The position numbers and the translations under genes are program-made. From NCBI GenBank assembly GCA_964464815.1, contig CAYXHF010000005.1, positions 1 through 64,000 on the forward strand: DNA of 64,000 nucleotides, in the 5' to 3' direction. The stretch's first letter is position 1; each line of letters begins with the position of its first letter. The notes under the pieces were generated by a model. It did no database searches. It was not told where the DNA came from and worked only from the letters and a program-made list of their open reading frames with translations. Below are positions 26,786-35,124 of this stretch, in pieces. The stretch comes from UBA11524 sp964464815 (GTDB lineage: Bacteria; Bacillota; Clostridia; Christensenellales; Aristaeellaceae).

Positions 26786-26893
26786 AATGGAATCAAATCA
26801 ACCAAAAAAGAGGTGTTGCCAATGGGTCATAGCGCAATATAAACGCCTTTTGCTACGCTTATACTGCACGACAAAAACAAAGGAGATTTCATT

Positions 26894-26977
26894 ATGAAGA
26901 AATATGGTCGTTTCGTTGTTTCTCTGTTCCTTTCCATTTTGCTAATTACAACAATTGCTTTGGCGCACACACATTAA
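26894..26977 (+). CDS. 27-residue signal-peptide-like ORF
   Basis: AAAGGAG stands nine bases before the ATG. The product has a basic start (MKKYGRFV), a hydrophobic core (SLFLSILLITTI) and an ALA-type cleavage site, leaving only HTH after it. It is therefore almost entirely a signal peptide. It could be a small membrane peptide, a precursor whose signal fragment is the product, or the truncated start of a lost secreted protein. The gene for a secreted binding-protein-like product follows after 21 bases with its own AAAGGAG, so the two are probably co-transcribed. Confidence 0.55.
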   Translation: MKKYGRFVVSLFLSILLITTIALAHTH

Positions 26978-26998
26978 CAATCAAAAGGAGTATTGTAA

Positions 26999-28240
26999 AT
27001 GACTTATAAACTTAAGTGTCTTCTTTCGCTCCTGCTTTTGACCGTTTTTCTTCTTCCCTGCGGTATCGCCTGCGCGGAGGACGCCACCGAATCCAGCTTC
27101 ACCATTTATTACGAGGAAACAGACGACGAACTCATGAACGCCGTCCTGTCCCGTTATTTTCTGACTTCTCCCGTATCTCGCGTCAACCTCAAAGCCGTTT
27201 CCCATGACACACTCTACGATATGCTGGAAAACGGCACCGAAGGCGACTTGTTCCTGATCGAGGACAACAAGGTCGATTTGCCCCGCCTGATCGGCGAAGG
27301 AAAAATCGCGCCTCTGACCTCCGAAACACTTGCCACCCAGCTGACCGGTATGTATTCCATCTTCCAGAACGTCGTGACGCAGGATGATACGCTCTATGCG
27401 TATCCGGTGCGGTTGTTGCCGAAAATCTGGACGGTGCGCACCGATTTGCTGACGCTCTATTCCGGCTATCTTGGCGAAAACGTCCCCACGACCATGAACG
27501 AATACCTGACGCAGATGACCCGCTGGTATGATTCCGACGCGACCGTTTCCGGCGAATATGCCTTCACCACGTTGAATGAACCGGACACGTTGCTGGAAGA
27601 TACGGCGACCGCGCTCATCATGGCATACTTGCAGGAATACTACACCGGCAATCAGTACCGCGATTTCAACGTTCCGGCCTTTGCGGATACGGCACGTCAG
27701 CTGTCCTTCCTCGTCACGGCACAGCGCACGATGGAAACGGCCTGGAATCAGAATGCCTGGGGCGATAAGAAAGCGTCCCTCTATTCCGTGACTGGTTTCA
27801 CGCCCATCACCATCCCGCTGGATGAAAATGAGCAGTATATGCTCACCCCCGCCTTCGATGAAGATGGCACGCCGGCCATTCATGCCTTCCTGCAAATCAT
27901 GGTCGTGCGCAACGGCAGTCAGTATACGGAAGCGGCCGAACACTTCATCGAAGTCTACAGCCAGTACCTGATGGAAAACGAAGCGTATTCTTATGAGTTG
28001 TATGAAAACACTGCTACCCTTGCTGATTTCGGTCTGACCGAGGAACAGCTGACGGCTTATCAGGAACTTCTGCCGCATTTTGACCTGCACAGCAACAACA
28101 TGATTCACGCCCTGCTCTACGGCGAAGAAAATGCCGCGGACATCGTTGCACTGTGGCTCAATGGCAACACCTCTGCTGAGGATGCCCTGACGCGCCTTGA
28201 CACAATGCAGAAAAATGCAATTTATCATCCCACCAAATAA
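26999..28240 (+). CDS. Secreted extracellular solute-binding-like protein
   Basis: The 413-residue protein has a signal peptide (MTYKLKCLLSLLLLTVFLLPCG) with a probable signal peptidase I site at ACA-ED; no good lipobox is present. The rest alternates short strands and helices like family 1 solute-binding proteins (VSHDTLYDMLENGTEGDLFLIEDNKVDLP, then LYAYPVRLLPKIWTVRTDLL, and helical C-terminal segments). No permease or ATPase gene is nearby, so transport is doubtful and a sensor or orphan role is as likely. Assignment is from overall pattern, not a decisive motif. Confidence 0.65.
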   Translation: MTYKLKCLLSLLLLTVFLLPCGIACAEDATESSFTIYYEETDDELMNAVLSRYFLTSPVSRVNLKAVSHDTLYDMLENGTEGDLFLIEDNKVDLPRLIGEGKIAPLTSETLATQLTGMYSIFQNVVTQDDTLYAYPVRLLPKIWTVRTDLLTLYSGYLGENVPTTMNEYLTQMTRWYDSDATVSGEYAFTTLNEPDTLLEDTATALIMAYLQEYYTGNQYRDFNVPAFADTARQLSFLVTAQRTMETAWNQNAWGDKKASLYSVTGFTPITIPLDENEQYMLTPAFDEDGTPAIHAFLQIMVVRNGSQYTEAAEHFIEVYSQYLMENEAYSYELYENTATLADFGLTEEQLTAYQELLPHFDLHSNNMIHALLYGEENAADIVALWLNGNTSAEDALTRLDTMQKNAIYHPTK

Positions 28241-28261
28241 TTTACCAGATTGCTTTACCAG

Positions 28262-28291
28262 ACCGCTCCTCATCTCTGGGAGCGGTTTTTT
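28262..28291 (+). terminator. Terminator after the secreted binding-like protein
   Basis: ACCGCTCC (28262-28269) pairs with GGAGCGGT (28279-28286) and is followed by six Ts. Confidence 0.9.
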
Positions 28292-28336
28292 CTTGTCCTT
28301 TTTGCGCAAACGGTTTCGGAAAGTGGAAATCCGCTC

Positions 28337-28365
28337 TTTACGAAACCATTTTTCCGTTGTATAAT
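28337..28365 (+). promoter_or_regulatory. Promoter of the nicotinate salvage operon
   Basis: TTTACG and TATAAT are separated by 17 bases, about 47 bases before the pncA start. Confidence 0.65.
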
Positions 28366-28411
28366 CGTCTTAACCGCATTGGATTGCCGGGACAGTAAGG
28401 AGGCGACGGAA

Positions 28412-28942
28412 ATGGGCGAAATCAAGCGCTGCCTGATTGTGGTGGATTATCAGAACGACTTTGTGGATGGCTCGCTCGGCTTTGCAAAGGCCGCGACACT
28501 CGATCACGGCATTGCACAGAAGATTCGTGCGTATCACGCACAGGGCGCTGATGTCATTTTCACCTTGGACACGCACAGCGATGATTATCTCTCCACCCAG
28601 GAGGGGCACAATCTGCCCGTGCCGCATTGTATTGCTGGCACCTTGGGTCATCGCCTGTACGGCGAAACCGCCACCTGCCGCCAGATGGAGGACAAATTGT
28701 TCTTCAAGCCTGCGTTCGGCTCGATGGAGCTGGCGCTGTTCCTGCGCACGCATCCGTATCAGGAGGTGGAGCTGGTGGGCGTGGTGACAAACATCTGCGT
28801 CATCTCCAACGCCATGCTGGTCAAGGCGGCGCTGCCCGAGGCGCATGTGGTGGTGGACAGCCAGCTGTGTGCCTCCAATGACGATGCCCTGCATGAAGCG
28901 GCGCTTCGTGTCATGCGCGGGGTGCAAATTACTGTTGTGTAA
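28412..28942 (+). CDS. pncA: Nicotinamidase (isochorismatase superfamily)
   Basis: The 176-residue protein hydrolyses nicotinamide to nicotinate. It keeps the catalytic Asp in VDYQNDF, a Lys in the KLFFKPAFGS region, and the Cys in VVTNICVIS. The metal-site pattern is DTHSDDYLSTQEGHNLPVPHC. The partner gene downstream encodes nicotinate phosphoribosyltransferase, which uses the product directly and supports nicotinamidase over a general isochorismatase. AAGGAGG precedes the ATG at 28412; the longer frame reaching 28250 runs through the terminator and promoter and is not used. Confidence 0.9.
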   Translation: MGEIKRCLIVVDYQNDFVDGSLGFAKAATLDHGIAQKIRAYHAQGADVIFTLDTHSDDYLSTQEGHNLPVPHCIAGTLGHRLYGETATCRQMEDKLFFKPAFGSMELALFLRTHPYQEVELVGVVTNICVISNAMLVKAALPEAHVVVDSQLCASNDDALHEAALRVMRGVQITVV

Positions 28943-28989
28943 ATTATCAGACTGAATCAGACTGGATAGAAAAGGACAGGTGTTTCCTG

Positions 28990-30438
28990 ATGGCAAAAGA
29001 AAACGAAAATCTCACGATGCTCTGTGACTTCTATGAGCTGACGATGGGAAACGGCTATTTCCGCAACGGTTACTATAAGCGCAATGTGTATTTTGATGTG
29101 TTCTTCCGCAACGTTCCCGACGGCGGTGGCTTTGCCATTGCCGCTGGTCTGGAACAGATTGTGGAATACATCCAGCAGCTGCACTTCTCCGAGGAGGATA
29201 TTGCCTATCTGCGCAGCAAGAACATCTTCGACGAGGGCTTCCTGGAATATCTGCGCAATTTCAAATTCCACGGCGATATCTATGCCATTCCGGAAGGCAC
29301 GCCTGTCTTCCCCGGCGAACCGCTCTTGACGGTTCGTGCGCCCGCCATTGAGGCGCAGCTGATTGAGACGTACCTGCTGCTGGCCATCAACCACCAGTCG
29401 CTGATTGCCACCAAGTCCAACCGTATCGTCCGCGCCGCACAGGGCCGCGCTGTGCTGGAATTCGGTTCCCGCCGCGCCCAGGGTGCGGATGGTGCTGTCA
29501 TCGGTGCGCGTGCCGCCTACATCGGCGGTGTGGCCGGTACCGCCTGCACGCTGACGGACGTGCTCTATGGCGTACCCGCTGGCGGCACGATGGCGCATTC
29601 CTGGGTGCAGATGTTCGATACCGAATATGATGCATTCAAGACCTACTGCGAATTGTATCCCGACAACGCAACGCTGCTGGTCGATACCTACAACACGCTC
29701 AAGTCCGGCGTGCCCAACGCCATTCGCGCCTTCAAGGAGATTCTTCTGCCGCGCGGCATCACCAATTTCGCCATCCGTCTGGACTCCGGCGATATTTCCT
29801 ACCTGTCCAAGAAGGCCCGCAAGATGCTGGACGAGGCCGGTCTGCCCAACTGCAAGATTACCGCATCCAACTCCCTGGATGAATACCTGATTCGCGACCT
29901 GATGATGCAGGGCGCACAGGTGGATACCTTCGGCGTGGGTGAACGTCTGATTACCAGCAAGTCCAACCCCGTTTTCGGTGGCGTGTACAAGCTGGCGGCT
30001 GTGGAAGACGACGAGGGCAACATCATCCCCAAGATCAAGGTGAGCGAAAACACCGCCAAGATCACCAACCCGCACTTCAAGCGTGTCTACCGTCTCTACG
30101 ACCGCGAAAGCGGCAAGGCGCTGGCAGACGAATTGACCCTGCGCGACGAGACGATTGACGACACCAAGCCGCACGTGATTTTCGACCCCAACGCCACCTG
30201 GAAGACCAAGGAGCTGACCAACTTCACCGTGCGTGAATTGCAGGTGCCGGTTTTCCTCAATGGCGAATTGGTCTATGACCTGCCGACCCTGCCAGAAATC
30301 AAGGCGTACTGCCGTCAGCAGATTCACACCCTGTGGGACGAAGTGAAGCGCTTTGAAAATCCGCACACCTACTATGTCGATTTGTCCCAGAAGCTTTGGG
30401 ATGTCAAGCGTAGCCTGCTGGAAGTCGCGAAGCACTAA
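28990..30438 (+). CDS. pncB: Nicotinate phosphoribosyltransferase
   Basis: The 482-residue enzyme makes nicotinate mononucleotide from nicotinate and PRPP for NAD salvage. It opens with MLCDFYELTMGNGYF, the family start, and contains EFGSRRAQGADGA, GTMAHSWVQMF and LDSGDISYLSKKARKMLD, all characteristic of the long PncB form in Firmicutes. It lies 47 bases after pncA in the same operon and ends at a clear terminator. Confidence 0.97.
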   Translation: MAKENENLTMLCDFYELTMGNGYFRNGYYKRNVYFDVFFRNVPDGGGFAIAAGLEQIVEYIQQLHFSEEDIAYLRSKNIFDEGFLEYLRNFKFHGDIYAIPEGTPVFPGEPLLTVRAPAIEAQLIETYLLLAINHQSLIATKSNRIVRAAQGRAVLEFGSRRAQGADGAVIGARAAYIGGVAGTACTLTDVLYGVPAGGTMAHSWVQMFDTEYDAFKTYCELYPDNATLLVDTYNTLKSGVPNAIRAFKEILLPRGITNFAIRLDSGDISYLSKKARKMLDEAGLPNCKITASNSLDEYLIRDLMMQGAQVDTFGVGERLITSKSNPVFGGVYKLAAVEDDEGNIIPKIKVSENTAKITNPHFKRVYRLYDRESGKALADELTLRDETIDDTKPHVIFDPNATWKTKELTNFTVRELQVPVFLNGELVYDLPTLPEIKAYCRQQIHTLWDEVKRFENPHTYYVDLSQKLWDVKRSLLEVAKH

Positions 30439-30451
30439 TCCGATATTCTCT

Positions 30452-30484
30452 GCCACCCGTTTTTTGCGGGTGGCTTTCTTTTTC
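30452..30484 (+). terminator. Terminator after pncB
   Basis: GCCACCCG (30452-30459) pairs with CGGGTGGC (30467-30474), followed by a T-rich tract. Confidence 0.88.
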
Positions 30485-30569
30485 TCCGCTTGAAACAGCT
30501 GCCGATGCAGGTTATCGCGACACTTTGCGCAAAAAATCACCTTGCATGCAAAAAAACTTTTTTCACGCC

Positions 30570-30597
30570 GGAAAAACATCGGACTTGCCTCGTCTAA
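30570..30597 (+). promoter_or_regulatory. Possible ECF-type promoter of the sigma factor gene
   Basis: GGAAAAAC (30570-30577) and CGTCTAA (30591-30597) have the composition and spacing of extracytoplasmic-function sigma promoters (a GGAA-AC type -35 and a CGTC -10). No TATAAT is present. ECF genes often control themselves, which would fit, but this is one site without a second example. Confidence 0.4.
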
Positions 30598-30632
30598 TCA
30601 CATGAGCAACATCCGAAAGGAGGCGCACGCGC

Positions 30633-31142
30633 ATGGAAACGCCCGAACGGGAACACCTGCTGGAAAGCTGGATGCACGAATTCGGCACGGCCATTTTGCG
30701 CATATGCTTTGTCATTCTCTCCGATGCCAAGGAGGCCGAGGATGCCATGCAGGATACCTTCCTGCGTGCCTGGCGCGGCATGGACGATTTTGAGCATCGC
30801 AACAACGCCAGCGCCAAGACGTGGCTGATTCGCATTGCAATCAACGTCTGTCGCGATTATCAGCGACGGCGTTGGTTCCGGCATATCGACATGCGCTATG
30901 CGCTGGATGAATTGCCGCAGGGCATCATCAGCGTCCTTCCCGAGGACAGGGAGCTGATGATGGACATCCTGCGCCTGCCGGATGATTTAAAGAAGCCTCT
31001 ACTGCTGTATTACTATCAGGACATGACCCTACAGGAGACAGCCGAGACGCTGGGCATCAGCAAATCTGCGGTGCATGCCCGGCTCAAAAAGGCCGAACGA
31101 ATCCTCAAATGCGCTTTGTCAGGAGGTGACTGCTATGTCTGA
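30633..31142 (+). CDS. ECF sigma factor
   Basis: The 169-residue protein has sigma-70 region 2 (AILRICFVILSDAKEAEDAMQDTFLRAWRGMDDF, then ASAKTWLIRIAINVCRDYQRRR) and region 4 (LPDDLKKPLLLYYYQDMTLQETAETLGISKSAVHARLKKAERILK). It has no regions 1 or 3, which defines the ECF class. GGAGG precedes the ATG. Its last eight bases overlap the following gene, whose product is the likely anti-sigma factor. The signal is unknown. Confidence 0.95.
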   Translation: METPEREHLLESWMHEFGTAILRICFVILSDAKEAEDAMQDTFLRAWRGMDDFEHRNNASAKTWLIRIAINVCRDYQRRRWFRHIDMRYALDELPQGIISVLPEDRELMMDILRLPDDLKKPLLLYYYQDMTLQETAETLGISKSAVHARLKKAERILKCALSGGDCYV

Positions 31143-33684
31143 GCATCTGAAAAGAACCATTGATACCAATCTGGCCGGACTGCGCGTCACCGATGGACAG
31201 ATACAATGCGTCATGAACCGCATCCATGCCGCCGATGCGCCAGAGGCACCTTCTGCCGCACCGACCATCCGGCGAATGGCGCTTTGCGCGGCGGCGGTGC
31301 TGGTGCTCGTGCTGGGCGTGGCGCTGTTCAAAACCGATTTGCTGCATCCTGCCTCCCCTGCGCCGCTGGCCGATATGACCCGCGACGGCCATTGGCTGAC
31401 GGCCGATCAGGTGCGTGTGCTGCTCACCGACAGCGCGAAGTGGGATTTGGTCGTGCCGGACGAAGCCGCCTTCCTGCAAGCAGCAGAAGAAAACGGCGGC
31501 TGCACGCTGGACAGCCTGCTGGATGCCTATGCCACGGGCGGCCAATCGCTCTCCCTCTGCACGCTGGAGGTACAGGCGCAGTTCAGCTTACTGCTGCACC
31601 AAATCGGCTACACCGGCACGCTTCCGGCCATGACGCGCACGCCCAATCAAGACGAGTTGACCGTCACGGAGGCACTTTCCATCGCCACGGACTACATTCG
31701 TCTCTACGACGACCCGCAAGCCGATTTCAGCGACCCCGACTATTACACCATCAGCGTTCGCTTTCTTTCCGGTGAATGGGACGGCCTGTGTGAGGGCGCG
31801 TATTACGCCTTCCAGCTTTCCTCCACCAACGCCTTCGGCACGGATTACGATATTGCGGTAGAGGCGCAAAGCGGCTTTGTCCTGCGCATGCGCCGTCAAC
31901 GCGGTGCGGGCGACGGCCACACCGGTGATGAGGTGACAACGGGCTTTCAGCGCATCTTCGGCCCCGACTTGCACACGTGGTCACAGCAACAGCTGCGCGT
32001 GTACATCCGTGCGCTGGGCAACGCGGATTCTTCCTCCCTGACGACGGCACAGCAGCTTTTCCTGCGCGCCGGGCCGGAGAGCTGTCCCGATATTCCCGAT
32101 AATGCCATTCCACGTGACGAGGCCCTGCTGATTGCCTGCAAGCACCTGAACGCCGCAGACGATGCCGCGCTTTACGCCCAATACAGTGCCGTACAGCAAA
32201 CGCCCATCTGGAAGGCCGCCATTCGCCAGCAGGGCGTTTCCGCTGGAAGCTCCATCACGTATGTGGAAATGGACGCACAGACTGGTGATGTCACCCGCAT
32301 GATTCCCGGTGGCAGCCTCTATGGCCTGACGCAGGAGTTCTTCCCTGAAGCGCTGATTCAGGAGCTGATTGCCGTCAACGAAAGCGGCAGCATCACGCCC
32401 GTGCTGTCGGATGCGAATGCCCTGCTTGGTGCAACACGTGCGATTTACACGCGCTACGGCGTAAATCTGGGCATTGGGTATCAGTCGCGCGTTGTGCGCA
32501 GTCTGGAAAGCAGCTTCAGTTCCTTCTCCGTCTACACCGGTGCGGCCGTGGTTGTCTTCCAGTCCATTGACGCCACCGACGGCCAAAGCGCCTACTGGGC
32601 CGCCCTGGACTGGTACGGTGATGCGCTGGATTGCGGCTACAACCACAATCCGATGGATGCGACACGCTTTTCCCTGCTCATGCAGGGGACACTGCCCGCA
32701 GAATACGACACGCAGTCCTTCTCGCGCTTTCAGGATGCTCTGCGCCGTGCCGGAGAAAGCGAAGACAATCTGCGCATCATGAGCGACGACGGCACGCTGG
32801 CGCTCTATGAGCTGCTTTTACAGCAAACGCCCGCTGACCCGGACGCTGTAACCCGCAGCTACGAGGCGGCCAACCGCGCCGCACGTGCGGCACTCAACTA
32901 CCACGCCTATTTCGATTTGTCCAGCAGCTTTGTCTTCCTGAACGTGGATGGCAAAACGCTTTGGCACATCTGTCTGGTGACGGACGGTGGCCGCTATGCC
33001 ATTGACCTTTGGGACAGCGACCTGTCCGTCGCAGGGGTGTATGCGCTTGGCGACGATGATTTCCCGTGGGCACTGCGCTTCCTGCCCATTCAGGCGTGGA
33101 ACACACTTCCTGCCGCCCTGCAAACAGCCAGCAGCTCCTACAACGCCTATGGCGAACCCGGTATCGTCAGTGGCATGCGCGCCGACCACATCGTGCAGCG
33201 CTACATCACGCTCTACGGCACGGACATGCTCTCCTGGTCGCCCGCCGAATTGCGCTCCTTCCAGCAGTCGATGAGCCTGAGCGAAAATGTGCTGGATGAA
33301 ATGTCCATCCCCTGCCTGCAAAAAACGGTCTATCCCGACATCCCGGAGGAGGCCATTTCACGCTCCACCGCCGCATCCTACGCCATTGCCGCACTGGATG
33401 AGGACGGCCTGACCCTGCGCGGCGGCGTACTGATTGACCCTGGTCAGGGACACTACCGCTGGAAGCTGTCGCTGGATGACGCCAATGGCCGCAGCTTCAC
33501 CGCCGAGGTGGACTGCATGACGGGTGAGGTGCTGCATGCCCGTCAGCGGGCAAACGCTGTTGCCTCCATCATGGTGGACTACCATCAGGTAACAGACAGC
33601 GAGGAATACTGGTTCAGCGAGCTGATTCTGGATGAGGTGATTGACGAGGTTCGCCAAGGCTGGCACAGCATCGGAAACGGCTGA
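31135..33684 (+). CDS. Large membrane anti-sigma-like protein with duplicated extracytoplasmic modules
   Basis: The 849-residue product has about 47 cytoplasmic residues, one transmembrane helix (near 48-65, MALCAAAVLVLVLGVALF) and some 780 extracytoplasmic residues. Translational overlap with the ECF sigma gene makes it the probable anti-sigma factor. The outer part contains a module found twice: (Y/F)GxDxxxWSxxxLR, then a Cys, then PDIPxxAIxR, ending in a PepSY-like strand pair (VEMDAQTGDVTRM and AEVDCMTGEVLHAR). The copies lie near residues 270-430 and 685-849. AGGAGG precedes the ATG at 31135. It is much longer than most anti-sigma factors, and the sensed signal is unknown. Confidence 0.75.
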   Translation: MSEHLKRTIDTNLAGLRVTDGQIQCVMNRIHAADAPEAPSAAPTIRRMALCAAAVLVLVLGVALFKTDLLHPASPAPLADMTRDGHWLTADQVRVLLTDSAKWDLVVPDEAAFLQAAEENGGCTLDSLLDAYATGGQSLSLCTLEVQAQFSLLLHQIGYTGTLPAMTRTPNQDELTVTEALSIATDYIRLYDDPQADFSDPDYYTISVRFLSGEWDGLCEGAYYAFQLSSTNAFGTDYDIAVEAQSGFVLRMRRQRGAGDGHTGDEVTTGFQRIFGPDLHTWSQQQLRVYIRALGNADSSSLTTAQQLFLRAGPESCPDIPDNAIPRDEALLIACKHLNAADDAALYAQYSAVQQTPIWKAAIRQQGVSAGSSITYVEMDAQTGDVTRMIPGGSLYGLTQEFFPEALIQELIAVNESGSITPVLSDANALLGATRAIYTRYGVNLGIGYQSRVVRSLESSFSSFSVYTGAAVVVFQSIDATDGQSAYWAALDWYGDALDCGYNHNPMDATRFSLLMQGTLPAEYDTQSFSRFQDALRRAGESEDNLRIMSDDGTLALYELLLQQTPADPDAVTRSYEAANRAARAALNYHAYFDLSSSFVFLNVDGKTLWHICLVTDGGRYAIDLWDSDLSVAGVYALGDDDFPWALRFLPIQAWNTLPAALQTASSSYNAYGEPGIVSGMRADHIVQRYITLYGTDMLSWSPAELRSFQQSMSLSENVLDEMSIPCLQKTVYPDIPEEAISRSTAASYAIAALDEDGLTLRGGVLIDPGQGHYRWKLSLDDANGRSFTAEVDCMTGEVLHARQRANAVASIMVDYHQVTDSEEYWFSELILDEVIDEVRQGWHSIGNG

Positions 33685-33787
33685 TGCGCTTCTCCTTCCC
33701 GGACGCGCCTCCACAAACCAACGCATTCTGTCCATTTTCTGCTCATTTGCGAAACTTTTCCGTCGCCGGCAGGAAAAACACGCGGCT

Positions 33788-33805
33788 TTGTCGAAATATT
33801 CACAT
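33788..33805 (+). promoter_or_regulatory. Weak candidate Rex-type operator upstream of fucO
   Basis: TTGTCGAAATATTCACAT matches 11 of 14 specified bases of the Rex consensus TTGTGAA-N4-TTCACAA. Rex (an NADH-sensing repressor) commonly controls alcohol dehydrogenases in Clostridia. No convincing -35/-10 pair was found between 33685 and 33863, so this is a suggestion only. Confidence 0.3.
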
Positions 33806-33863
33806 ATAGCCAAATTGGCTGATTGTTTCCCAAATACCGCAATATTTTGAGGAGGTTATTCCC

Positions 33864-35012
33864 ATGGCGAATCGTATTGTGTTGAACCCGATTTCTTATC
33901 ATGGCCGTGGCGCGATTGGCGAAATCGCTGCCGAGGTCACTTCTCGCGGCCTGAAGAAGGCGTTTGTCTGCTCCGACCCGGACCTGATTAAGTTCGGCGT
34001 GACGAAAAAGGTGACGGATGTGCTGGATGCGGCGAAGCTGCCGTATGAAATCTACTCCAACATCAAGCCCAACCCGACCATTGAAAATGTGCAGACGGGT
34101 GTGGCGGCCTATCAGGCCTCCGGCGCGGACTACATCATCGCCATCGGCGGCGGCTCTTCGATGGATACCGCCAAGGCCATCGGCATCATCATCAACAACC
34201 CGGAATTCGCCGACGTCCGTTCTCTGGAAGGCGTCGCTCCGACGAAGAACAAGACCGTCTTCACCATCGCCGTTCCGACCACGGCTGGCACGGCGGCAGA
34301 AGTGACCATCAACTACGTCATCACCGACGTGGAGAAGAAGCGCAAGTTCGTCTGCGTGGACGTGCATGACATTCCCGAGGTCGCGGTGATTGACCCTGAC
34401 ATGATGGCCACGATGCCCAAGGGCCTGACCGCCGCCACCGGCATGGACGCCCTGACGCACGCCATCGAAGGCTTCACCACCAAGGGCGCGTGGGAAATGA
34501 CGGACATGTTCCATCTCAAGGCCATCGAAATCATCGCCAAGTCCCTGCGTGACGCGGTGAACGGCACCGACACGGGCCGCGACGGCATGGCACTGGGCCA
34601 GTACATCGCGGGCATGGGCTTCTCCAACGTGGGTCTGGGCATCGTTCACTCCATGGCGCACTGCCTGGGTGCGGTGTATGATACGCCCCATGGTGTGGCC
34701 AACGCCATCCTGCTGCCGACGGTGATGGAATACAACGCACCCGTAACGGGCGACAAGTACAAGTACATCGCCATCGCCATGGGCGTGGAAGGCGTGGAAA
34801 ACATGACCGTGGACGAGTACCGCAAGGCCGCCTGCGACGCTGTGAAGCAGCTGTCTCAGGACGTGGGCATCCCTGCCGACCTGAAGGAAATCGTCAACCC
34901 CGACGATCTGGACTTCCTGGCCGAATCCGCATTTGCCGACGCTTGCCGTCCCGGCAACCCGCGCGATACCTCCGTGGAAGAAATCAAGGAGCTGTACAAG
35001 AAGCTGCTGTAA
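33864..35012 (+). CDS. fucO: Iron-containing lactaldehyde reductase / alcohol dehydrogenase
   Basis: The 382-residue protein follows FucO (lactaldehyde:1,2-propanediol oxidoreductase) closely along its length: MANRIVLN start, GADYIIAIGGGSSMDTAKAIGII, NNPEFADVRSLEG, and AGTAAEVTINYVITD. It keeps all metal ligands: Asp and His in GMDALTHAIEGF and the two His in HSMAHCLGAVYDTPHG. It reduces lactaldehyde, or a related aldehyde, with NADH during fermentation of deoxy sugars. AGGAGG precedes the ATG. It is monocistronic and ends at a terminator. No fuc or rha catabolic genes are adjacent. Confidence 0.93.
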   Translation: MANRIVLNPISYHGRGAIGEIAAEVTSRGLKKAFVCSDPDLIKFGVTKKVTDVLDAAKLPYEIYSNIKPNPTIENVQTGVAAYQASGADYIIAIGGGSSMDTAKAIGIIINNPEFADVRSLEGVAPTKNKTVFTIAVPTTAGTAAEVTINYVITDVEKKRKFVCVDVHDIPEVAVIDPDMMATMPKGLTAATGMDALTHAIEGFTTKGAWEMTDMFHLKAIEIIAKSLRDAVNGTDTGRDGMALGQYIAGMGFSNVGLGIVHSMAHCLGAVYDTPHGVANAILLPTVMEYNAPVTGDKYKYIAIAMGVEGVENMTVDEYRKAACDAVKQLSQDVGIPADLKEIVNPDDLDFLAESAFADACRPGNPRDTSVEEIKELYKKLL

Positions 35013-35027
35013 TTCGCGGCATACAAA

Positions 35028-35083
35028 TTGCCTGCGCAGCATGCATCCAAACGGGTGCTGTTGCGCAGGCAACTTCTTTTTTT
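35028..35083 (+). terminator. Terminator after fucO
   Basis: TTGCCTGCGCA (35028-35038) pairs over 11 bases with TGCGCAGGCAA (35062-35072). A T-tract follows. Confidence 0.88.
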
Positions 35084-35124
35084 GGGAATTCTTTTTTATG
35101 AAATGAAGACGATTGCCTATCCGA

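Noticed and set aside
26981..30579. Long minus-strand frames opposite the secreted binding-like gene and pncB.
   Set aside because: They mirror well-supported plus-strand genes and cross terminators.
33772..33793. GGAAAAACA...TTTGTCG upstream of fucO as a second site for the ECF sigma factor.
   Set aside because: The blocks resemble the candidate promoter at 30570-30597, but the spacing is about 11 bases instead of 15, so they would not form the same promoter.
33585..35072. A 495-codon minus-strand frame opposite fucO.
   Set aside because: fucO is supported over its full length with all metal ligands. The antisense frame is His/Gly/Val-rich and resembles nothing known.
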